Source: Sedimenticola sp. (GTDB lineage Bacteria > Pseudomonadota > Gammaproteobacteria > Chromatiales > Chromatiaceae). Taken from it: DNA of 11,681 bases. Positions 7,006 to 11,681 of this stretch are shown here, piece by piece. The position numbers were made by a program, and so were the translations under genes. Positions within the stretch are counted from its first letter, which is position 1. Every line of letters starts with the position of its first letter. Below the pieces are notes generated by a model. It made no database searches, was not told where the DNA came from, and saw nothing but the letters and a program-made list of their open reading frames with translations. Location of the stretch: contig JAPHUG010000277.1 of assembly GCA_026197195.1 (NCBI GenBank), positions 1-11,681 of the forward strand. The letters are read 5' to 3'.

Positions 7006-7392
7006 ATGGCTTACAGCGACAAGGTCTTAGACCACTACGAAAACCCCCGCAATGTTGGGAATATGGATAAAGAGGCCAAGAATGTTGGGACTGGAATGGT
7101 AGGTGCCCCAGCCTGTGGTGATGTCATGCGTCTGCAGATTCAGGTCAATGAGCAGGGTGTGATCGAAGACGCCAAGTTCAAAACCTATGGGTGTGGTTCA
7201 GCCATCGCCTCCAGTAGCCTGTTGACCGAATGGGTCAAGGGTAAGACCTTGGAGGAGGCCCAGCAGATCAAAAATACTCAGATTGCAGAAGAGCTGGCAT
7301 TGCCGCCGGTGAAGGTTCACTGCTCGGTGCTGGCAGAGGATGCAATCAAGGCGGCGGTACAGGATTATGCCTCAAAGAATGCAAAGAGTTAG
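7006..7392 (+). CDS. iscU: Iron-sulfur cluster scaffold IscU
   Basis: Scaffold on which [2Fe-2S] clusters are built from IscS-derived sulfur and iron, then handed to target proteins with HscA/HscB help. The 128 residues equal E. coli IscU. Cluster ligands and the modulating Asp are all present: Cys37 and Asp39 in GAPACGD, Cys63 in YGCGSA, His105-Cys106 in KVHCSV. The HscA recognition motif LPPVK is at 99-103. The start chosen is ATG 7006 (MAYSDKV, the family N-terminus). An in-frame ATG two codons earlier (7000) is possible; CGGAG at 6991-6995 is 10 bases from the first choice and 4 from the second, so spacing does not settle it. Confidence 0.97.
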   Translation: MAYSDKVLDHYENPRNVGNMDKEAKNVGTGMVGAPACGDVMRLQIQVNEQGVIEDAKFKTYGCGSAIASSSLLTEWVKGKTLEEAQQIKNTQIAEELALPPVKVHCSVLAEDAIKAAVQDYASKNAKS

Positions 7393-7466
7393 CCGATAAG
7401 GCATTATATTGCCTCAATTGAAGTGTGGATAAGGGTTGCGCATGGGCGTGGCCTGAGTGAGACGAT

Positions 7467-7790
7467 ATGACAATTACCATTACAGAAGCGGCAGCCAAGC
7501 ATGTCCGCAATTTTCTGGACAACCGAGGCTCCGGGGTCGGTATTCGACTTGGTGTACGAACCTCTGGTTGTTCAGGTATGGCTTATGTACTTGAATTTGC
7601 TGATGCGAGTGAAGAGGACGATGCCGTCTTCGAACAGCACGGTGTGAAGGTGCTGGTTGATCCCAAAAGCCTGCTTTATCTGGATGTCACTGAGCTGGAT
7701 TATACCCGTGAAGGGCTGAATGAGGGCTTTAAATTCAACAACCCCAACGTCAAAGATGCTTGCGGTTGTGGTGAAAGCTTCAACGTATAA
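7467..7790 (+). CDS. iscA: A-type iron-sulfur carrier IscA
   Basis: A-type carrier that accepts iron or clusters and delivers them to apo-proteins, especially [4Fe-4S] enzymes. The 107 residues equal E. coli IscA. The three conserved ligand cysteines are at the expected places: Cys35 in [10 protein letters not shown], and Cys99 and Cys101 in DACGCGESF at the C-terminus. [14 protein letters not shown] (84-97) is strongly family-typical. The ATG at 7467 gives the standard N-terminus; only a weak GAG-type ribosome site precedes it. The 74-base gap after iscU contains a small AGGCA/TGCCT hairpin (7399-7414) of doubtful meaning. The genome may also carry ErpA, but that cannot be seen here. Confidence 0.97.
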   Translation: MTITITEAAAKHVRNFLDNRGSGVGIRLGVRTSGCSGMAYVLEFADASEEDDAVFEQHGVKVLVDPKSLLYLDVTELDYTREGLNEGFKFNNPNVKDACGCGESFNV

Positions 7791-7849
7791 GTTGAGTCAT
7801 TCAGATCACTCCTGATACCAATATCAAGATAACTACTTAGCGCAAAACA

Positions 7850-8395
7850 ATGTTGGATTTCTCAAAGAACTACTTTGAGTTGTTTGGGTTGCCGGTGGGA
7901 TATATTGTCGATGCCGATCAACTTGCTGCCCACTATCGTGAGCTGCAGAAGAGTGTGCATCCCGACCGGTTTGCCAATGCAACTGAACAGGAGCGACGTC
8001 TCTCAATGCAGGGGGCTGTCCGGATTAACGAGGCCCATGAGACGCTGAAGGATCCGATAATGCGTGCCCGCTATCTGCTTCAGTTAAATGGTATTAACAT
8101 GGATGAACAGCAGGAAACCACCCATGATACCCTGTTTCTTATGGAGCAGCTTGAACTAAGGGAAGAGCTTGAGGCCGCACGTGACAAGCCGGATCCCTAT
8201 GCCGTCATTAGTGATTTTATGGCGGAAGTTAATCGCCGAATCAATACCCTGATTGGCCAGATGGCGTTACAGTTTGAAGCGGCCACACCCGAACAACTTG
8301 GTGCAGCACGGGAAAATCTTCGCAAGATGCAATTCCTGAAAAAGCTGCGATTTGATGCAGAGTCCCTCGAGGCCGAGTTGGATGATGCACTGTAA
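7850..8395 (+). CDS. hscB: Co-chaperone HscB (J-domain type)
   Basis: J-domain co-chaperone that binds IscU, brings it to HscA and stimulates HscA ATPase. The 181 residues compare with 171 in E. coli; the extra length is mainly at the N-terminus. The J domain covers ~6-80, with the diagnostic His37-Pro38-Asp39 tripeptide in SVHPDRF and INEAHETLKDPIMRARYLL at 59-77. The C-terminal three-helix IscU-binding domain (~95-175) has FLMEQLELREELE and a terminal LRKMQFLKKL helix. No Shine-Dalgarno is visible before the ATG, which lies 59 bases after iscA. The N-terminus MLDFSKNYFELFGLP fits the family after a few extra residues. Confidence 0.95.
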   Translation: MLDFSKNYFELFGLPVGYIVDADQLAAHYRELQKSVHPDRFANATEQERRLSMQGAVRINEAHETLKDPIMRARYLLQLNGINMDEQQETTHDTLFLMEQLELREELEAARDKPDPYAVISDFMAEVNRRINTLIGQMALQFEAATPEQLGAARENLRKMQFLKKLRFDAESLEAELDDAL

Positions 8396-8418
8396 TCTAC
8401 TAAACAAATCATCCTAAT

Positions 8419-10290
8419 ATGGCCTTATTACAACTCTCTGAGCCGGGGCAATCGGCGGCACCTCATCAACATCGGTTGGCTGTTGGTATTGACCTGGGAA
8501 CGACTAATTCGCTCGTGGCCGCTGTCCGCAGTGGTAAGGCGGAAACCCTGCCAGACAGTGATGGTGAACACTTGCTCCCTTCGGTAGTGCGTTATACCAA
8601 AGAAGCTATAGTGGTGGGCCGATCGGCCAAGAAGATGGCGGCTATAGACCCTCTTAACACAATCAGTTCAGCAAAGCGGCTGATCGGACGGGGTGTTGCT
8701 GACATCAAATCAATTGGTAGTCGTCTGCCTTATGAGTTTCAGGATATTGATACCGCAGTACCCCGTATTAAAACAGTACGTGGGGCTGTCAGTTCAATAG
8801 AGGTCTCATCCGAGATTCTGAAAACACTGGTGAAGCGAGCGGAAGCGTCACTGGGGGGTGAGCTGGAAGGCATTGTCATTACCGTACCAGCCTACTTTGA
8901 TGATGCACAACGCCAAGCCACCAAAGATGCGGCGACTATTGCCGGATTGAAGGTTCTTCGTCTATTGAACGAACCCACTGCAGCAGCCGTAGCCTATGGT
9001 TTGGATAGTGGCTCTGATGGCGTACACGCCATTTATGATTTGGGTGGAGGGACGTTTGATATCTCCATATTGCGGCTGAACCGGGGTGTGTTCGAGGTGT
9101 TGGCAACAGGGGGTGATTCAGCGCTGGGCGGTGATGACCTGGATCATGCTGTAGCCGAGTGGATTATGCAGCAGGCCGGGATCGAGCATGACGCCGACCA
9201 CGCCATGCTCCGCCGCCTGATGCAGGTAGCCTGTGACGCCAAGGAGGCGCTGTCAGAGGCGGAACAGGTGGTGCTGAACGTAACGCTTAGCGATGGATCA
9301 ACCTGGCAGGGCGATCTTACTCGCAAGCAGTTCAATGAGTTAGTTGATCCACTGATAAGGAAAAGCCTGGCACCTTGCCGCCGCGCCTTGAGAGATGCGG
9401 GTTTGAGTGCAGAAGAGATTGAAGATGTGGTCATGGTCGGTGGTTCGACACGGGTACCCCGGGTGCGCGAATTGGTTGGTGAGTTTTTCCGCACTGAACC
9501 ACTGGTCAGTATTGATCCTGATCGTGTGGTGGCTATTGGGGCGGCCATACAAGCCGACATTCTGGTAGGCAATAAGCCCGACAGTGATATGCTGTTGCTG
9601 GATGTCAATCCGCTCTCTCTGGGTATTGAGACAATGGGCGGTCTGGTTGAAAAGATTATTCCGCGTAATACCACGATCCCTGTTGCCCGTGCGCAGGAGT
9701 TCACCACTTTCAAAGATGGTCAGACGGCGATGGCTGTTCATGTACTGCAGGGTGAGCGTGAGCTGGTTACGGATAATCGTTCGCTGGCACGATTTGAATT
9801 ACGGGGTATACCGCCAATGGTGGCGGGTGCGGCACGCATTCGTGTTACCTTTTCCGTCGATGCAGACGGATTGCTCAGCGTGGAAGCTGAAGAGCAGAGT
9901 AGCGGTGTCAAAGCCAGTGTTGAAGTTAAACCTTCCTATGGCTTAACGGATGGTGAGATTGAATCCATGCTGAAGGAATCAATTGACTATGCCCAGGATG
10001 ACATGGAAGCACGCAAATTGCGCGAGCAACGAGTTGAAGCTGAACGTGTAATCGAAGCGCTACGTGCTGCGCTGGCTGATGATGGCGACGAGCTGTTAGA
10101 TGATGAGGAGCGTAGACGCGTCGAGTCAGCACTCGGTGTTCTGGCTGAAACCACGGGTAGCGACAGTCATGCCGAGATCAAAGCCGCTGTGGAGGCCTTG
10201 GAGAAAAGCTGCGAGTTCTACGTAGAGCGTCGCATGAACATGAGTGTCCGCAAGGCCATGTCTGGCCATAGTGTGGACGATTTTGAATAG
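8419..10290 (+). CDS. hscA: Specialised Hsp70 chaperone HscA
   Basis: Hsp70-class ATPase dedicated to IscU; with HscB it drives cluster release to acceptor proteins. The 623 residues compare with 616 in E. coli. The N-terminus [17 protein letters not shown] is nearly identical to the E. coli one, which fixes the start. Nucleotide-binding motifs follow in order: GIDLGTTNS (23-31), [20 protein letters not shown] (153-172), [15 protein letters not shown] (182-196) and [14 protein letters not shown] (205-218). [17 protein letters not shown] lies further on. The substrate-binding domain begins near [18 protein letters not shown] and includes [21 protein letters not shown] helical lid follows and ends in [13 protein letters not shown]. 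The gene follows hscB by 23 bases with no clear ribosome site, so translation may be coupled. Confidence 0.98.
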   Translation: MALLQLSEPGQSAAPHQHRLAVGIDLGTTNSLVAAVRSGKAETLPDSDGEHLLPSVVRYTKEAIVVGRSAKKMAAIDPLNTISSAKRLIGRGVADIKSIGSRLPYEFQDIDTAVPRIKTVRGAVSSIEVSSEILKTLVKRAEASLGGELEGIVITVPAYFDDAQRQATKDAATIAGLKVLRLLNEPTAAAVAYGLDSGSDGVHAIYDLGGGTFDISILRLNRGVFEVLATGGDSALGGDDLDHAVAEWIMQQAGIEHDADHAMLRRLMQVACDAKEALSEAEQVVLNVTLSDGSTWQGDLTRKQFNELVDPLIRKSLAPCRRALRDAGLSAEEIEDVVMVGGSTRVPRVRELVGEFFRTEPLVSIDPDRVVAIGAAIQADILVGNKPDSDMLLLDVNPLSLGIETMGGLVEKIIPRNTTIPVARAQEFTTFKDGQTAMAVHVLQGERELVTDNRSLARFELRGIPPMVAGAARIRVTFSVDADGLLSVEAEEQSSGVKASVEVKPSYGLTDGEIESMLKESIDYAQDDMEARKLREQRVEAERVIEALRAALADDGDELLDDEERRRVESALGVLAETTGSDSHAEIKAAVEALEKSCEFYVERRMNMSVRKAMSGHSVDDFE

Positions 10291-10312
10291 AAGCAGAGGC
10301 CATAGAAATCAC

Positions 10313-10651
10313 ATGACTCAACTAATTTTTCTTCCCCATGAAGAGATCTGCCCGGAGGGGGCGGTAATTGATGTGGAGCCGGGCGTGACGATTTGTGATG
10401 CGGCCAATAGTCACGGTATTGAGATTGAACACGCCTGTGAAAAGTCCTGTGCCTGTACCACCTGCCACGTCATCGTAAGGGAAGGGTTTGATGCCCTGGG
10501 TGAAGCCGATGAGGTAGAGGAAGATCTACTGGATAAGGCGTGGGGATTAGAGCCCGAATCTCGCCTGAGTTGCCAGGCGGTGGTTGGTGAGACGGATCTG
10601 GTGATAGAGATCCCAAAATATACCATCAACATGGTCTCTGAAAATCATTAA
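10313..10651 (+). CDS. fdx: [2Fe-2S] ferredoxin of the Isc system
   Basis: Adrenodoxin-type ferredoxin that donates electrons for cluster assembly on IscU and binds IscS. The 112 residues compare with 111 in E. coli. The ligand set is complete: Cys42, Cys48 and Cys51 in HACEKSCACTTCHVIVREGF, with the extra conserved Cys46, plus Cys87 in PESRLSCQ. LLDKAWGLEPESRL (72-85) is a hallmark of this subgroup, as is the end PKYTIN. ATG 10313 was chosen over an in-frame ATG 23 codons earlier, which would lie inside hscA and add unrelated residues. An AGAGG stretch at 10295-10299 is 13 bases before the start, a loose ribosome site. The gap to hscA is 22 bases. Confidence 0.97.
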   Translation: MTQLIFLPHEEICPEGAVIDVEPGVTICDAANSHGIEIEHACEKSCACTTCHVIVREGFDALGEADEVEEDLLDKAWGLEPESRLSCQAVVGETDLVIEIPKYTINMVSENH

Positions 10652-10666
10652 ACGAGGGTAACTGTT

Positions 10667-10867
10667 ATGGGTTTAAAGTGGACTGATTCACTCGATATTG
10701 CGATTGAGCTTGATGAAGCCTACCCGGAAACTGATCCAAAATATGTTAATTTTGTGGATCTGCATAACTGGGTAAAATCACTGCCTGATTTTGATGACGA
10801 TCCTGAGCACACGGGGGAACGCATTCTCGAGGCCATTCAGATGGCCTGGATTGAGGAGCGTGAGTAG
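10667..10867 (+). CDS. iscX: IscX, small acidic Isc regulator
   Basis: Small acidic protein that binds IscS and iron and tunes the rate of cluster assembly, possibly acting like frataxin. The 66 residues equal E. coli IscX. The conserved N-terminus MGLKWTDS and central LPDFDDDPEHTGERILEAI (acidic patch, ~39-57) are plain, and the end is WIEERE. GAGG at 10654-10657 lies 9 bases before the ATG, and fdx ends 15 bases upstream, so it is the last gene of the operon. No intrinsic terminator with a U tract follows. Confidence 0.96.
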   Translation: MGLKWTDSLDIAIELDEAYPETDPKYVNFVDLHNWVKSLPDFDDDPEHTGERILEAIQMAWIEERE

Positions 10868-11022
10868 TCCCGCCCAAAGATTATAGTAACTCAAGGCTTC
10901 AAGGACAAAACCGGCCCGATTTTCTTTCAAGTAAAGATTGAAAATCAGGCAAGAAAAGTGTCGGAATAAATCACCTGTTCTGTTATGTTTTTATCTCTGG
11001 ATCAAGAGATGAATGCCTAACT
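10868..11022. other. Intergenic region after the isc operon
   Basis: 155 A/T-rich bases between iscX and the next gene. It contains a weak inverted repeat (GATTTTC at 10918-10924, GAAAATC at 10940-10946, 15-base loop) with no U tract after it. On the reverse strand there is a promoter-like pair: TTGTCC (10908-10903), 17 bases, TATAAT (10885-10880). I see no convincing + strand promoter for the downstream gene. Confidence 0.45.
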
Positions 11023-11681
11023 GTGAGATTCCGAATAGTGCCGCCAGCTTATACCCTCTCCGATCAGCATCCGATTCGGTGGCTAATCAAGCTACTATTA
11101 CTGACGCTTTTACTCAGTCTCTATACCCCTGTATCTGCGCAACAGTCCAATAAACCCCACGCTATTCCTCTGGTGTTCGGTGTCTATGCACACATCCGAT
11201 CCACTGAGATGATTCAAAAGATGGTCCCGTTGCAGCGATATTTGGAGCGGGTCATGGCGGAGCAGGGTTTTGCCGCAGATATTCAGATCAGAATCTATCC
11301 CAGCTATGCCGAGGCGATTGATGCTCTGGTAGAGGGTGAGGTTGATTTTGTCCGTTATGGCCCCGTAAGTTATGTCATAGCCAAGTCCCGTAATCCGAAT
11401 ATTCGTCTGGTTGCCATGGAGAGCAATTCCGGGAGCAAGCTGTTTAACGGTGTGCTCGCTGTTCCCCAAGACTCACCTGTCCGGCAGTTACCCGACCTGA
11501 AAGGAACTCGTATTGCATTTGGTGATCGTCAATCGACCACGGGGCGATACCTTTCTCAGGCTGTGCTGATTAAGGCCGGTTTGAAGAGTAGTCACTTTCC
11601 CACGGTTAGCTATCTAAAACGCCACGATAAAGTGGCTTTTGCTGAGGCATCGGGTCAGTACGATGCTGGTGCAATGAACGA
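11023..11681 (+). CDS. PhnD-like periplasmic binding protein, 5' part (truncated at window edge)
   Basis: The frame stays open to the last base (219 codons plus two bases). After ~18 residues comes RWLIKLLLLTLLLSLYTPVSA, a hydrophobic secretion signal with a likely cut after Ala39. The mature part resembles the PhnD/phosphonate-binding superfamily. It begins PLVFGVYAHIRSTEMIQ, then has EGEVDFVRYGPVSYVIAKS and LPDLKGTRIAFGDRQSTTGR. YLKRHDKVAFAEASGQYDAG follows near the right edge. Such domains occur as ABC-transporter binding proteins, and also as sensor domains fused to histidine kinases or GGDEF/EAL proteins; the end is not visible, so the role is open. No ATG is available; GTG 11023 gives the longest product with the signal intact, and GTG 11038 is an alternative. 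Neither has a clear ribosome site. Transcription is probably separate from isc. Confidence 0.8.
   Translation, partial: MRFRIVPPAYTLSDQHPIRWLIKLLLLTLLLSLYTPVSAQQSNKPHAIPLVFGVYAHIRSTEMIQKMVPLQRYLERVMAEQGFAADIQIRIYPSYAEAIDALVEGEVDFVRYGPVSYVIAKSRNPNIRLVAMESNSGSKLFNGVLAVPQDSPVRQLPDLKGTRIAFGDRQSTTGRYLSQAVLIKAGLKSSHFPTVSYLKRHDKVAFAEASGQYDAGAMN

Noticed and set aside
7399..7414. AGGCA/TGCCT hairpin between iscU and iscA
   Set aside because: Five-pair stem with a six-base A/T loop and no U tract; expected by chance in a gap of this size.
9144..9713. A 189-codon open frame on the strand opposite hscA
   Set aside because: It lies fully within the well-conserved hscA coding sequence, its translation is Ser/Thr/Arg-rich without any recognisable motif, and it looks like a by-product of hscA codon use.
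5136..10867. A novel or rearranged iron-sulfur system
   Set aside because: All eight isc genes are in the canonical order with standard lengths and intact active-site residues; only the upstream cysE differs from E. coli, and that order is already known in Pseudomonas and Azotobacter.
11110..11469. A 119-codon open frame opposite the PhnD-like gene
   Set aside because: The + strand frame has a signal peptide and recognisable binding-protein motifs over the same bases; the reverse frame has neither.
1..11681. Mobile elements, CRISPR arrays, tRNA or rRNA genes
   Set aside because: I looked for transposase motifs, terminal inverted repeats with target duplications, regularly spaced repeats and tRNA cloverleaf landmarks and saw none.

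Overview
The window reads as a chromosomal housekeeping segment of a non-enteric gammaproteobacterium. The Isc proteins align almost residue for residue with the E. coli ones I remember. The gene order, however, with cysE between trmJ and iscR and secDF next to suhB, is the arrangement known from Pseudomonas and Azotobacter rather than from enterics. Base composition is moderate, about half G+C. I cannot fix the genus from this sequence. I see no insertion sequence, tRNA, rRNA, CRISPR array or foreign-looking block.

Layout. Positions 1-1976 hold the 3' part of secD and complete secF (+), the accessory subunits of the Sec translocon, closed by a strong bidirectional hairpin terminator. Positions 2048-2293 (-) hold a small unrecognised ORF. 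Positions 2461-3258 (-) hold suhB. Divergent from suhB, trmJ (tRNA methyltransferase) runs on the + strand at 3383-4111, followed by cysE (serine O-acetyltransferase) at 4248-5075. A complete isc operon then follows: iscR, iscS, iscU, iscA, hscB, hscA, fdx, iscX (5136-10867, all +). A 155-base gap separates it from the start of a secreted PhnD-type periplasmic binding protein that runs off the right edge.

How the genes work together. IscS takes sulfur from cysteine and passes it to the scaffold IscU. Fdx supplies electrons, IscX modulates IscS, and IscA is an A-type carrier. HscB and HscA release the cluster from IscU through its LPPVK motif. IscR carries all four [2Fe-2S] ligands and can sense cluster supply. 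A 25-base palindrome matching the type 1 IscR site overlaps the -35 element of the iscR promoter and the cysE stop codon, which is direct evidence for autoregulation. CysE makes O-acetylserine, the precursor of the cysteine that IscS consumes, so its position just upstream is metabolically sensible.

I find no undescribed protein system here. The items worth a second look are small: the near-perfect IscR operator, two tandem IscR-like half-sites upstream of cysE, a structured iscS-iscU gap, a long suhB 3' hairpin whose apex mimics an FNR box, the unrecognised 81-residue ORF, and the truncated PhnD-like gene.
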